From positions 1 to 26,675 of the forward strand of contig USBS01000011.1 in assembly GCA_900552915.1 (NCBI GenBank): a stretch of 26,675 nucleotides of DNA, written 5' to 3'. Below the pieces are notes generated by a model. It was given only the letters and a program-made list of their open reading frames with translations, ran no database searches and was not told the origin of the DNA. This stretch comes from an uncultured Sutterella sp. (GTDB taxonomy: Bacteria; Pseudomonadota; Gammaproteobacteria; Burkholderiales; Burkholderiaceae_F). Shown here in pieces: positions 1 through 8,134 of this stretch (positions are counted from its first letter, which is position 1; each line of letters begins with the position of its first letter). The translations under genes and the position numbers were made by a program.

Positions 1-970
1 AAAAGAGCCGCACGTCGGCTCGCTCGAGCCCCGTCGCGTACATCTCCGGATGCTTATCGATGAACACCTGAATCATCAGAACCGACGCAGCGATCAAAAG
101 CACCGAAGGAATGGAGGAAATCGTCGTGTAGACATACTGAATCGCGTCATCGACCTTGCCCTTGAAGTAACCTGCGGCAATGCCGAGCGTCACGGCAAAA
201 GGCAGCGTCGAAAACGTGGCCAGCAGTCCGATTGCAAAAGCCGTGCGAATGCTCTTTATGGCGCTGTAGAGCACATCGTTGCCGGTGGCATCGGTGCCGA
301 ACGGATGCCATACGGGCCAAACAAACGCCAGAACGCAGCCCGCAAATAGCGTAAAGAGCCACACCAACACCGCCGGACGCCAGGGATTGTCGCGGGAGGT
401 AACGGAAACGAGGGCCGTCCGAAAGCCTCTGCGTCCGATCGCTGCAGCCACCGCGGCAATCGCAAGCCATCCGGCCAGCACACCCACTGCTCCCGTCATC
501 ACGCCCATTTCGACTTTGCGGAAAAGCGACAGCATCGGCTTATCCTCATTGACACCCGTACCGGCGCCTTTGAGTTTTGCATGGATGCGTCTGGGGCCTT
601 CGTCGGTAACAACCGTCGTTTTATCGAAATCGCGCAGCGCAAATGGCGCCGAATAGCTGCGTTCGCGACCGGCAATCTTTTCGCCGACAAGAGCGTCGAG
701 AAGCGATACCGTTTTGGTGTCCCACGCCGCCGCAGCCGACTCGCCCGCCGCAGGCAGCGCTCGGCGGTAGTGCACGCTGTCGGCAAGGGCAAGACTGAAA
801 AACACCGAAAGCACGGCCGCCGCGGCGACCGCCGTTTTATTGTTGAGCACGGCTCGCCACTTGCGGGCCAGTTCCTCGGTTTTGAATACGTAGCGAACGT
901 ACAACGCCAACCCCAGCACCAAAAGCCAGAGCACCGCATCCGTCCAAAGAAACACAAACTTCACGCCCAT
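1..970 (-). CDS. Peptide ABC transporter permease, DppC/YejE-like (3' end outside window)
   Basis: Inner-membrane permease of a peptide/nickel-type ABC importer, partner of the DppB-like permease just upstream. The minus-strand frame is open from about 979 to the window edge without a stop, so the C terminus, including the expected EAA loop, is not visible. The N terminus has a membrane segment (FLWTDAVLWLLVLGLAL), a second after the first 45 residues (AVAAAAVLSVFFSLALA), a long polar, probably periplasmic stretch of about 80 residues, a third (TGAVGVLAGWLAIAAVAAAI), then NPWRPAVLVWLF and a domain resembling the start of the BPD_transp_1 fold (SAIKSIRTAFAIGLLATF). I chose ATG at 970 because the AAGGA motif is 9 nt upstream of it; ATG 979 lies directly against that motif. 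The gap to the upstream permease stop is a few bases, so one operon is likely. Family assignment is good, substrate unknown. Confidence 0.8.
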   Translation of the reverse strand, partial: MGVKFVFLWTDAVLWLLVLGLALYVRYVFKTEELARKWRAVLNNKTAVAAAAVLSVFFSLALADSVHYRRALPAAGESAAAAWDTKTVSLLDALVGEKIAGRERSYSAPFALRDFDKTTVVTDEGPRRIHAKLKGAGTGVNEDKPMLSLFRKVEMGVMTGAVGVLAGWLAIAAVAAAIGRRGFRTALVSVTSRDNPWRPAVLVWLFTLFAGCVLAFVWPVWHPFGTDATGNDVLYSAIKSIRTAFAIGLLATFSTLPFAVTLGIAAGYFKGKVDDAIQYVYTTISSIPSVLLIAASVLMIQVFIDKHPEMYATGLERADVRLF

Positions 971-982
971 CTCAGCCATTCC

Positions 983-1960
983 TTATTTCAAACGAATGCG
1001 CGGATCGGCAATCGTATAGGCAACATCGGTCAGAATCAGCCCCAAAACATAAGCGGCAGTCCCGAGAAACACCATGGCGCGTACGATCGAGAAGTCCTGC
1101 GCGTTGATGGCGTCGATCGTGTAGGAGCCGAGTCCAGGGATTCCGAAGAAGCTCTCCATGATGAGGCTTCCCATAAAAAGCATCGGAAAGACGGCCACGG
1201 TGCTTGTGAGAATCGGCAGCAGCGCGTTTCGCAGCACGTGCACGAACATCACGCGCGCTTCCGAGGCACCCTTGGCTCGAGCCGTGCGCACATAGTCCTT
1301 GCCGATTTCCTCGAGGAACATCGCGCGATACAAAAGCGTGTCGCTGCCCAAGCGAGAAAAGATGCCGATTGCCACAGGCAGAATCAGAAAGACCGCCATG
1401 CGCCAGCCGTCCATATAGCCCGAGACCGGCACAAGCCGCAGCGTCTTGGCAAAAAGCCACTGCCCGAGAATGATGTAGAAAAGGCTTGAAACACTCATCA
1501 CCGTCACGGCAAAAGCCACCGCCGCCCATTCGAGCTTCGTGCGCCGCACGAGCACCACCATGAGCGAAAAGACGAGCATCACAAAAACGCCCAGAATAAA
1601 AGTCGGAAGCGCAAGCGCCAGTGAAGGACCCACACGTTCCGATATTTCCCGGTTGATGCTTCGTCCTGCATCCGAAAGCCCCAAATCTCCCTTCAAAAGC
1701 GGAACGGAACGCTCATAGAACACGGTCTTGGTGATTTTCTCGATGCCCTGCGCCTGCTCGTTAAAGACAAGCGGCAGGTCATAGCCGTGCGCGGCCTTCC
1801 AGTTTTCGATTGCTTCGGCCGTCACGTAGCGTCCGCCGATCGCCAGCCGCGCCATATCGTCGGGCGTATTGACCGCAAAAAAGAGAGCGAACGTAATGGC
1901 GTTGACGCCGAGCAGAATCAGAAATCCGTAAGCGATGCGCCGCACAATGTAGCCGATCAT
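983..1960 (-). CDS. Peptide ABC transporter permease, DppB/YejB-like
   Basis: Inner-membrane permease of a peptide-type ABC importer, 325 residues, close to the usual DppB/YejB length. It opens with the family signature MIGYIVRRIAYGFLILLGVN, a first membrane helix, then a long periplasmic loop (about residues 35-110), followed by five more hydrophobic segments. The cytoplasmic EAA loop that contacts the ATPase is visible as GKDYVRTARAKGASEARV (about residues 220-237), followed by HVLRNALLPI. The start ATG at 1960 overlaps the stop of the binding-protein gene in a 4-base ATGA, which implies translational coupling. The C terminus (DVAYTIADPRIRLK) is typical of the family, so the gene looks intact. 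Whether the cargo is a peptide, microcin-like compound or something else cannot be told from sequence. Confidence 0.93.
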   Translation of the reverse strand: MIGYIVRRIAYGFLILLGVNAITFALFFAVNTPDDMARLAIGGRYVTAEAIENWKAAHGYDLPLVFNEQAQGIEKITKTVFYERSVPLLKGDLGLSDAGRSINREISERVGPSLALALPTFILGVFVMLVFSLMVVLVRRTKLEWAAVAFAVTVMSVSSLFYIILGQWLFAKTLRLVPVSGYMDGWRMAVFLILPVAIGIFSRLGSDTLLYRAMFLEEIGKDYVRTARAKGASEARVMFVHVLRNALLPILTSTVAVFPMLFMGSLIMESFFGIPGLGSYTIDAINAQDFSIVRAMVFLGTAAYVLGLILTDVAYTIADPRIRLK

Positions 1961-4197
1961 TGCCCGCCTCCCTCAACGGCCGTCTTCATGCGGCTTTTGC
2001 GCATATGACTTCGTACAAGCCAGACGAGCGCAGCCGCTGCAGCCGCTATTAAAACCAGCGGCCAGACGATGGGAGCATTCCAAGCGCGGATTTGCTCAAT
2101 GCGTTCGTCGGCATCGATTCTCATGTACTGAATATTGTTTCGAATCATCTGCGTGGGCTTGGCGTTTTTCACCCAATGATGCAAAGCCGCTGCCGAGGTC
2201 GGAAAGTAACCGAAGCTCCAGGGGGCATCCTTTTGAACAATGCGGATCATTTCATCGATCACTCTTGCCTTCTCGGGGCCGTTTTCTAGATTTCTCAGCG
2301 ATTCGAAAAGCCTGTCGAAACGCTCATTTCGGTAGTTGCTCGCGTTTTCGCCCGCACCGTTGACAGCCTTGCTGTTGGGGCCGTACAAAAGCGTAAAGAA
2401 ATTCTCGGCGTCCGGATAATCCGCCAGCCACCCCCAGTAATAAATCTGAGCCGAGCCCTTGGCCATCTTGTCCTGGAAGCGGTTGTAATCGGTTGCGCGG
2501 ATTTCAAGCTGAATGCCGATCTTGGCAAACTGTCGAGCCGTCCAGTCCAAAAACGACTTGGATCCCGCGCTTGTTCCCTGCCAATCGAAATTGAGCACCA
2601 AAGGTCTTCCGGTTTCGGCATCGCGTCCGTCGGGGTAACCGGCTTCAACCATGAGTTTTTTTGCTTCTTCAATGGAGCGCCGCTTTACGCGGCCGTCTTC
2701 GTCGCGCTTAAAAACCACAGGGTTAAAAGCCGAGGGACCGTCGTCGCGCCACCCGAAAAGCCCCGGAGGCAAAGGTCCGTGAGCAGTCTGCCCCTGTCCC
2801 TTTTCAAAAATCGCGATCTGTTCCTCCCAATCCAGAGCTATTGAAATCGCCTGTCGCAACAGTCGATTGCGGCGTGCCTCTTCGGGCGTTTTACCCGCTC
2901 CTACAACGGGATCGAGCCAATTGAAACCGATGTACCAAAGATTGGCTTCCACAGCCGTCGGAAACTGCAGGCGCTTTTCTTTGTATAGCTTTTCCTTGAC
3001 GGGATCGTCGCCCATGGCCACGATGAAGCCCTGTCCCACGTCAAGCCGGGTAATTTGCGGGCTGTCATAGTAGCCCTGCAGGAATTTGGACTGCGTCGGA
3101 ACCGCCTCTTTTTCCATCGTCATGACGATGCGATCGATAAACGGCGTCTTCTTGCCGCAGTCGACAAGAAAACCGCTGCGTCGGTCGGCCTCGCTTCCTT
3201 CGCAGGGATAAACAAGTCCCCGGTAATTGGGGTTGCGCTCAAGAATATGTTCGCGGTTTTGCTTGGAAACGGTGAGCATGTAGGGCCCCGTTCCCACAGG
3301 CCAGGTATCGAGCGAAATATTGTTTTCCGCAAACCCCGGATTGGCGTAGAAGGCTTCCGCCTCCCAAGGCATGGGAGCAAAAAATGCCATCGCCATCCAG
3401 TTGTCGAACTGCGGATACTTGCCTCGGATCGTGATCTGCAGCGTATGGTCGTCCAGCGCCCGTACGCCTTCGCAGTCAAACTGCGTCAAGTCCAAGCGCT
3501 CAAAACGTGCCCCCTCTTTTTTCTTTTTTTCCAAGACCTCGGCAATATCGGAGGCAAGTTTGTCGAAACCGACAATGTAAGCGCGCAAAATACCGAAAGC
3601 GGGGCTCACAACCGCAGGCGAAGCAATGCGCTTGATGCCGTATACGTAGTCGTGAGCGGTCAGTTCGCGCGTACCGCGCTCGGGCAGCTCCAAGGGACTC
3701 GAAAGCGCACGGGCCCGTTCGGGTTCGAGCGTAAGACACAGAGGTTCCCCGTCTTCATCCTTGGCAAAGGCCGGATGCGGAGCAAACAAGATGCCCTTTC
3801 GGATGGGAATTGTGTAGACGGAGTAAGCAATCTCGGCCGTATCGGCCGTTGCCGGCAGCTCTTTTTTGTCGGCACTCAGATACACGGGTTTGACGACGGA
3901 TTCCGCGGCAAGCGGCATCAACGTGTAAGGACGCTTTAGGTATTCGTAGCCGTAAAGCGGCTCATAGATGCCGTAGGTGTAGATCGTTTCGTCGCTCGAA
4001 TAGGACACCTGCGGATCGAGCGTTTTGGGACTGCGGCCGGAAAAAGTGGAAAAAAGCGTATTGGACGCATAGTCGGCAAGCGGCCGAGGCGCATTAACCG
4101 GTTCGGTGCATCCTGCGGCAAGCACGGCTGCAACAAACGCTGCCGACACTGTCAGGACCTTAGCCAAACTAGAAATTTTTCCAATAGAAATAAACAC
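1957..4197 (-). CDS. Peptide ABC transporter substrate-binding lipoprotein with C-terminal membrane anchor
   Basis: Extracytoplasmic binding protein of the SBP_bac_5 (DppA/OppA/YejA) family, 746 residues, longer than the usual 530-620. A lipobox (VLAAGC, Cys at about residue 30) ends the signal peptide; the next residue is Thr. Family features include SGRSPKTLDPQ near the N terminus, the VGTGPYML stretch in the middle, LLRQAISIALDWEE, and YYWGWLADYPDAENFF near the end. Unusually, the last 40 residues hold a hydrophobic helix (IVWPLVLIAAAAAALVWLV) followed by a basic tail (RSHMRKSRMK), a typical inner-membrane anchor. The start shown is GTG; a TTG at 4167 (MAKVLTV...) gives an equally good signal peptide. 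The gene leads a three-gene minus-strand unit with both permeases and is divergent from ybgC. Confidence 0.9.
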   Translation of the reverse strand: MFISIGKISSLAKVLTVSAAFVAAVLAAGCTEPVNAPRPLADYASNTLFSTFSGRSPKTLDPQVSYSSDETIYTYGIYEPLYGYEYLKRPYTLMPLAAESVVKPVYLSADKKELPATADTAEIAYSVYTIPIRKGILFAPHPAFAKDEDGEPLCLTLEPERARALSSPLELPERGTRELTAHDYVYGIKRIASPAVVSPAFGILRAYIVGFDKLASDIAEVLEKKKKEGARFERLDLTQFDCEGVRALDDHTLQITIRGKYPQFDNWMAMAFFAPMPWEAEAFYANPGFAENNISLDTWPVGTGPYMLTVSKQNREHILERNPNYRGLVYPCEGSEADRRSGFLVDCGKKTPFIDRIVMTMEKEAVPTQSKFLQGYYDSPQITRLDVGQGFIVAMGDDPVKEKLYKEKRLQFPTAVEANLWYIGFNWLDPVVGAGKTPEEARRNRLLRQAISIALDWEEQIAIFEKGQGQTAHGPLPPGLFGWRDDGPSAFNPVVFKRDEDGRVKRRSIEEAKKLMVEAGYPDGRDAETGRPLVLNFDWQGTSAGSKSFLDWTARQFAKIGIQLEIRATDYNRFQDKMAKGSAQIYYWGWLADYPDAENFFTLLYGPNSKAVNGAGENASNYRNERFDRLFESLRNLENGPEKARVIDEMIRIVQKDAPWSFGYFPTSAAALHHWVKNAKPTQMIRNNIQYMRIDADERIEQIRAWNAPIVWPLVLIAAAAAALVWLVRSHMRKSRMKTAVEGGGQ

Positions 4198-4276
4198 TTA
4201 GCGTACTTTCAAAAAATTCGATGCCGGTTCGCGTGCCCGCGCGCAATCCAATATACTTGCGGCTCAACGGTTTGTC

Positions 4277-4314
4277 GGCGCAGCAAGCACCCGGCCAACG
4301 ACTTTGCTTGCGCC
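4277..4314. repeat. Bulged inverted repeat in the transporter/ybgC divergent region
   Basis: GGCGC (4277-4281) plus AAGCA (4285-4289) pair with TGCTT (4305-4309) plus GCGCC (4310-4314), giving 10 bp with a 3-nt bulge and a 15-nt loop. It lies between two divergent starts and has no T run, so an operator or leader hairpin is more likely than a terminator. The sequence does not show which gene it serves. Confidence 0.35.
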
Positions 4315-4332
4315 GTTGCGATCCCTTATTGT
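4304..4332 (+). promoter_or_regulatory. Weak sigma-70-like promoter candidate for ybgC-tol
   Basis: TTGCTT at 4304-4309 and TATTGT at 4327-4332 are separated by 17 bp, and lie about 50 nt ahead of the ybgC ATG. Both boxes match the consensus only partly and they overlap the inverted repeat, so this is a tentative call. Confidence 0.25.
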
Positions 4333-4381
4333 GAACGATTTTCGGCGTCCGCACCGAGCCGAGCGCGGGCGCTTTTGTTGC

Positions 4382-4807
4382 ATGACTGAAAAAATTTATT
4401 CGTATCCTGTCCGCATCTACTGGGAAGATACCGATGCGGGCGGCATTGTCTACCACGCCAATTACCTGCGGTACATGGAGCGGGCGCGCACGGAATTTTT
4501 GCGCACGCTGGGTCTCGAGCAGCGCAAGATGCAGCTCGAGGGTTCGCCGGTGATCGTCGTGAGCAACATGGACATTCGCTTTGTGCGTCCGGCCGTTTTG
4601 GACGACGCACTCACCGTACAGACTCGCATCAAGCTGCTGCGTCGCGCCTCCGTCGTTTTCGAACAAACCATTGTGCGCGGTGAAGAAACAATCTGCACGG
4701 CCCAGGTTCGCTGCGCCTCCGTCGACATGAAGACCGGAATGCCCACGCCGACGGACGAGCGCATTCTGGCCGCGCTCGAACCTTACGCGCCCGAAAACTC
4801 GATTTAA
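4382..4807 (+). CDS. ybgC: Tol-associated acyl-CoA thioesterase YbgC
   Basis: Hotdog-fold acyl-CoA thioesterase that heads Tol-Pal operons in proteobacteria; it acts in the cytosol and is linked to phospholipid metabolism. The protein is 141 residues. The 4HBT signature is complete: YPVRIYWEDTDAGGIVYHAN, with catalytic Asp18 and His25, followed by YLRYMERARTEFLR. The frame is open further upstream through TTG (4304) and GTG (4331), but family members begin a few residues before the YPVR strand, so ATG 4382 is chosen although no clear Shine-Dalgarno precedes it. tolQ follows after 38 bp on the same strand. Identification is firm from motif and context together. Confidence 0.93.
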   Translation: MTEKIYSYPVRIYWEDTDAGGIVYHANYLRYMERARTEFLRTLGLEQRKMQLEGSPVIVVSNMDIRFVRPAVLDDALTVQTRIKLLRRASVVFEQTIVRGEETICTAQVRCASVDMKTGMPTPTDERILAALEPYAPENSI

Positions 4808-4845
4808 CCCGATTCGAACTGCTTCCAACGCATATTTAGCCGAAC

Positions 4846-5508
4846 ATGACTTCTGCCGATCTTTCCATCATCACGCTCGTACTGAATGCTTCCATCGTCG
4901 TCAAATGCGTCATGGTCATCCTTTTGCTCGCTTCGCTTTCGAGCTGGGCCACGATTTTCTCCAAGATGCTTGTGCTCTCGCGCAGCTTGCGCCAGACCGA
5001 CGATTTCGACAAGCGCTTCTGGTCGGGGCTCGATCTTGCCAAGCTCTATGAGACCGCAAGCGCACGACCGGAGCGCACCGGAGCGCAGGAGCGAATGTTT
5101 GTTGCCGGCATGAATGAATTTCTGAAAATGCCGGGGCGTCCTGCCGACGAAGTTCTGTCGGGCGTGCGCCGCAGCATGAGCGCCACGTATCAGCGCGAAA
5201 TGGATGCGCTTGAAAAGGGACTACCGATGCTCGCTTCCATCGGCTCGGTGTCGCCGTTTATCGGTCTCTTCGGCACCGTATGGGGCATCATGGACGCCTT
5301 TACGGGGCTCTCGAGCCTTGAAAACGTGTCCTTGGCCGTCGTTGCTCCCGGCATCGCCGAAGCGCTTGTCGCAACCGCCGTCGGTCTTTTTGCCGCCATT
5401 CCGGCCACTGCCGCCTACAACCTCTTTGCCAACCGCATCGAACGGCTCAGCAACCGCTTCGAGAGCTTCAGCGAAGAATTCCTCAACATCCTCGCGCATC
5501 AGCGCTAA
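4846..5508 (+). CDS. tolQ: Tol-Pal system proton-channel subunit TolQ
   Basis: Inner-membrane MotA/TolQ/ExbB-family subunit, 220 residues. With TolR it forms the proton-driven motor that energises TolA during outer-membrane constriction at division. Three membrane segments are visible: LNASIVVKCVMVILLLASL near the N terminus, and the pair around SVSPFIGLFGTVWGIMDAF and LAVVAPGIAEALVATAVGLFAAIPA. The GLFGTVWGIM and ALVATAVGLFAAIPA motifs are diagnostic, and the Thr residues lining the proton path are present. The cytoplasmic loop between helices 1 and 2 has the usual length. tolR starts 22 bp downstream. No obvious Shine-Dalgarno is seen before the ATG. Confidence 0.96.
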   Translation: MTSADLSIITLVLNASIVVKCVMVILLLASLSSWATIFSKMLVLSRSLRQTDDFDKRFWSGLDLAKLYETASARPERTGAQERMFVAGMNEFLKMPGRPADEVLSGVRRSMSATYQREMDALEKGLPMLASIGSVSPFIGLFGTVWGIMDAFTGLSSLENVSLAVVAPGIAEALVATAVGLFAAIPATAAYNLFANRIERLSNRFESFSEEFLNILAHQR

Positions 5509-5530
5509 AACACTCGAACGGAGACTCGCA

Positions 5531-5959
5531 ATGGCTTTGCGAAATCAATCCGGACGCAGAAAGCGCCGCCTGATGAGCGACATGAACGTCGTTCCCTACA
5601 TCGACGTGATGTTGGTTCTGGTGGTGATTCTGATGGTCGCCGCCCCCTTTGTGAATCCTTCGGTCGTAAACCTGCCTTCCGTTCGCAAGGCAGGCAAAGC
5701 TCCCGCGGAAAACATTCAGGTCGTGGTGCACGCCGACAGCCGTCTGTCGATCAAGACCAAATCGGGACTTCACCCGGTCGACATGCCTCAGCTTGTCAAC
5801 AACGTCAAGGCTGCGCAAGCCGGACTCGCCACCCCCGTCGTGATTGCCGCCGACCGCGACGTGCGCTACGAGCAGGTGATCGACGTCATGAAGGCGCTGC
5901 AGAGCGCCGAAGTTGAGCGCGTCGGTCTGGCACTTCAGATCGAGGGCGCACGTCAATGA
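5531..5959 (+). CDS. tolR: Tol-Pal system protein TolR
   Basis: ExbD/TolR-family partner of TolQ, 142 residues: a short cytoplasmic N terminus rich in Arg, one membrane helix, and a periplasmic domain. The motif MSDMNVVPYIDVMLVLVVIL contains the membrane Asp required for proton coupling, here in YIDVMLVL. The periplasmic half ends with the conserved pattern VVIAADRDVRYEQVIDVMKAL. I chose ATG 5531 because GGAG lies 8 nt upstream and the resulting protein has the usual length; the frame is open further 5' inside tolQ but that part is antiframe sequence. The stop overlaps the tolA start in ATGA. Confidence 0.95.
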   Translation: MALRNQSGRRKRRLMSDMNVVPYIDVMLVLVVILMVAAPFVNPSVVNLPSVRKAGKAPAENIQVVVHADSRLSIKTKSGLHPVDMPQLVNNVKAAQAGLATPVVIAADRDVRYEQVIDVMKALQSAEVERVGLALQIEGARQ

Positions 5960-7230
5960 CCGAAGAACGCCGTCCGGTTCGTCCTGGCAACCAGCGAGGC
6001 TTCGACATCCCGGTGGGGCTCATCGCCGCCATCGGGGTGCATGCGCTTCTGTTTCTAGGATTGTTCACCGTCTTTCAGTGGCGGACCGAACCCGAATCCT
6101 TCTACGCAGAACTGTGGTCGCCTGAAGACGCTTCGGGCGAAAGCGTGGCGGGCAAAGCACCCGAAACGCCCGATGTTCCTTTGCCTAAAGACAAGGACGC
6201 CCAGCCTCAGCCCGATCCTCAAGAAGAGCAGGCCAAGCGTCTGGAGGAGGAGCGTCTGGCTCAGGAAAAACTCGAGCAGGAAAAGCTCAAGCAGCAGCGT
6301 CTGGAGCAAGAGCGCATCGAACAGGAGCGTCTAGAACAAGAACGCCTGGAACAGCAGCGTCTTGAACAAGAACGGCTCGAAAGAGAGCGTCTGGAGCAAG
6401 AGAGGCTTGAACAGGAAAGACTTGAGCAGGAACGTCTTGCCGAGCAAAAGCGCCTTGAAGAGGAACGCGCCGCCGAAGAAGCCCGTCGAGCCGAGGAAAT
6501 CCGGCTTGCGGAGGAAAAGCGCTTAGCCGAAGAGAAACGTCTGGCCGAAGAAAGGCAGCGTCTCGAGGAAGAAAAAAAGCGGCTCGAGGAGCAGAAGCGT
6601 CTAGAGGAGCAAAAGCGCCTCGAAGAGGAAAAGAAGCGTCAGGAAGAAGAAGCCCGCCGTCTGGAAGAGCAGCGCAAGGCCGAGGAGGCACGCAAGGCTG
6701 AAGAAGCTCGGATCGCCGAAGAAAAGCGCATTGCGGAAGAAAAGAAGCGCAAGGAAGCCGAGCGACGTGAACGCATCCGCCGCGAAAAGGCCGAGCAAAA
6801 GCGAATTGCCGACGAAATGCGGCGAGCCGAGCTCGCCCGCATCACGGGAGCCCCTCAGGTGCAGTCGGGACAAGTGGGAAAAACCACCGGAACACCCGGA
6901 ACACGCGTGCGAAACGTCACCGGCACCGCTTCGGCTCAGTATGCCGCAAGCGTCATCGCCTGCATCCGTCCGCACATCTTCTTTGCCGTGCCGCCGGGAA
7001 CCGTTCGCGGCCAATACACGGCCGTCTATCAGGTCAGCTTGCTGCCCAACGGAGAACAAGCCCGTGCGCCGCAGCAAATCAAGAGCTCGGGCCTGACCTC
7101 GTACGACCGTGCTGTCGAAATCGCAATCCGCAAGTGCAATCCGTTCCCGCGGCCCAAAGAGCTGAACACTCCGCTGCCGCGCAGCATGCAGATTACGTTC
7201 GACCCCGTAGAGGACAACTCAAATAAGTAA
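5956..7230 (+). CDS. tolA: Tol-Pal system protein TolA with pentad-repeat central helix
   Basis: Inner-membrane-anchored protein that spans the periplasm and, energised by TolQR, contacts TolB/Pal. It has 424 residues. Domain I is a single signal-anchor helix at about residues 19-40 (VGLIAAIGVHALLFLGLFTVF). A Pro-rich linker follows (ETPDVPLPKDKDAQPQPDP), then a very long charged helix at about residues 88-295 made of LEQER-type repeats, then a Gly/Thr linker, and finally the globular C-terminal TolA/TonB_C-like domain (ASVIACIRPHIFF to PRSMQITFDP) with two Cys that match the usual disulfide positions in spacing. Translation is coupled to tolR by ATGA. A strong terminator follows, so tolB, pal and cpoB are not in this operon. 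Confidence 0.95.
   Translation: MTEERRPVRPGNQRGFDIPVGLIAAIGVHALLFLGLFTVFQWRTEPESFYAELWSPEDASGESVAGKAPETPDVPLPKDKDAQPQPDPQEEQAKRLEEERLAQEKLEQEKLKQQRLEQERIEQERLEQERLEQQRLEQERLERERLEQERLEQERLEQERLAEQKRLEEERAAEEARRAEEIRLAEEKRLAEEKRLAEERQRLEEEKKRLEEQKRLEEQKRLEEEKKRQEEEARRLEEQRKAEEARKAEEARIAEEKRIAEEKKRKEAERRERIRREKAEQKRIADEMRRAELARITGAPQVQSGQVGKTTGTPGTRVRNVTGTASAQYAASVIACIRPHIFFAVPPGTVRGQYTAVYQVSLLPNGEQARAPQQIKSSGLTSYDRAVEIAIRKCNPFPRPKELNTPLPRSMQITFDPVEDNSNK
6217..6841 (+). repeat. 15-bp-period coding repeat encoding the TolA charged helix
   Basis: Within tolA the DNA repeats units such as cttgaacaggaa-cgt, each encoding five residues (Leu-Glu-Gln-Glu-Arg). The first half is nearly regular; the second drifts to LEEEKK, LAEEKR and KAEEAR. 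The repeat is in frame throughout and synonymous codons vary between copies (ctc, ctt, ctg, cta), which indicates selection on the protein rather than recent DNA slippage alone. Confidence 0.85.
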
Positions 7231-7235
7231 CTGCC

Positions 7236-7275
7236 AAAATGCTTCCGATCGTCGTCGCGTCGGAAGCATTTTTTC
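7236..7275 (+). terminator. Rho-independent terminator of the tol operon
   Basis: An 11-bp perfect stem, AATGCTTCCGA (7238-7248) with TCGGAAGCATT (7260-7270), an 11-nt loop and a T-rich tail (TTTTTTCTTT). It begins a few bases after the tolA stop and closes the operon before the next gene. Confidence 0.9.
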
Positions 7276-7324
7276 TTTATCCCGCTAAACTCGCTGCAGA
7301 CCATAAATTTGCAAGGAGCGTCGC

Positions 7325-8134
7325 ATGCAGCTCACCGTCGTCGTCGAAAACCAAACCAGTTCTCAGCAGCTGCTTGCCGAATGGGGCTACTCGGCCTGGC
7401 TTCAGACCGACGAAGCCGTCGTGCTGTTGGATACCGGCGGCATTCAGCACACGCTGCAGCACAACCTTGCAGTCCTGGGGTTGAATGCAAAGCGCATCAC
7501 GGACCTGGTGCTCTCGCACGGCCATTTCGACCATACCTCGGGCGTTATGGACGTACTGCGCTTGTCGCCTGCCGCGCGCGTTTGGGCAGCGCCCTCGATT
7601 GCCCGCGAACGCTTGGGCGACGCCGACGCAGGCCGCGCTTCGGGAGGCGGTGCGCTGCTCTCCGGCCTTTCCTTTACGCCGATCGATCCGTATGTACAGG
7701 TCGCGCCGGGCGTGACGGCCTTTACGGTTCCGCAAGCCGAGCGCGATCCCCGTTGGGTGTGCTCGCACCATATGTTCGAGCGAAACGAGCACGGCGAAAT
7801 CGTTCCCGATACGTTTGACGACGACGTCTCCCTATTGGTGCAGACGGACAAAGGCGCCTCGGTTCTGTTAGGCTGCGCACACGCCGGACTTCCCAACATT
7901 CTCGGCTACGCGAGCCGTACGTTCGGCATCGATTGCTTTGACACGGTAATCGGCGGCACGCATTTGTGCGGTGTACGTGACGGCGACTATCCGCTGTGGA
8001 TGCAAGAGCTGTCCGGATACCGCGTCAAACATTGGCGACCGTGCCACTGCACGGGCTTTAAGGCCGCCGCCAAGCTTGCCGAAGCGTTCGACGACGTCGA
8101 TTGGGCCGCTGCCGGCACCGTGCATTTACTCTAA
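7325..8134 (+). CDS. Metallo-beta-lactamase-fold hydrolase, COG1237 family
   Basis: Soluble MBL-fold metalloprotein, 269 residues. The metal-binding motif HGHFDH is at residues 65-70, preceded by LLDTGG (strand with the conserved Asp36). Further conserved elements of the COG1237 group are DDVSLLV, LLGCAHAGLPN, GGTHLCG and the C-terminal PCHCTG. Archaeal members of this group are annotated as synthases of the methanopterin precursor beta-RFA-P, but bacterial members have no established substrate, so I do not transfer that function. A good Shine-Dalgarno (AAGGAG) is 6 nt before the ATG. The gene stands alone after the tol terminator, and its stop codon overlaps the stop of the convergent RNA methylase gene. 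Confidence 0.88.
   Translation: MQLTVVVENQTSSQQLLAEWGYSAWLQTDEAVVLLDTGGIQHTLQHNLAVLGLNAKRITDLVLSHGHFDHTSGVMDVLRLSPAARVWAAPSIARERLGDADAGRASGGGALLSGLSFTPIDPYVQVAPGVTAFTVPQAERDPRWVCSHHMFERNEHGEIVPDTFDDDVSLLVQTDKGASVLLGCAHAGLPNILGYASRTFGIDCFDTVIGGTHLCGVRDGDYPLWMQELSGYRVKHWRPCHCTGFKAAAKLAEAFDDVDWAAAGTVHLL

Noticed and set aside
581..1489. A 302-codon open frame on the plus strand
   Set aside because: Antisense to the two permease genes; low-complexity His/Arg/Gln-rich translation, no Shine-Dalgarno and no recognisable domain. The minus-strand genes fully explain this stretch.
6217..6841. Repetitive tract considered as a CRISPR array or minisatellite
   Set aside because: The units are contiguous 15-mers without spacers and remain in frame, encoding the TolA helix.
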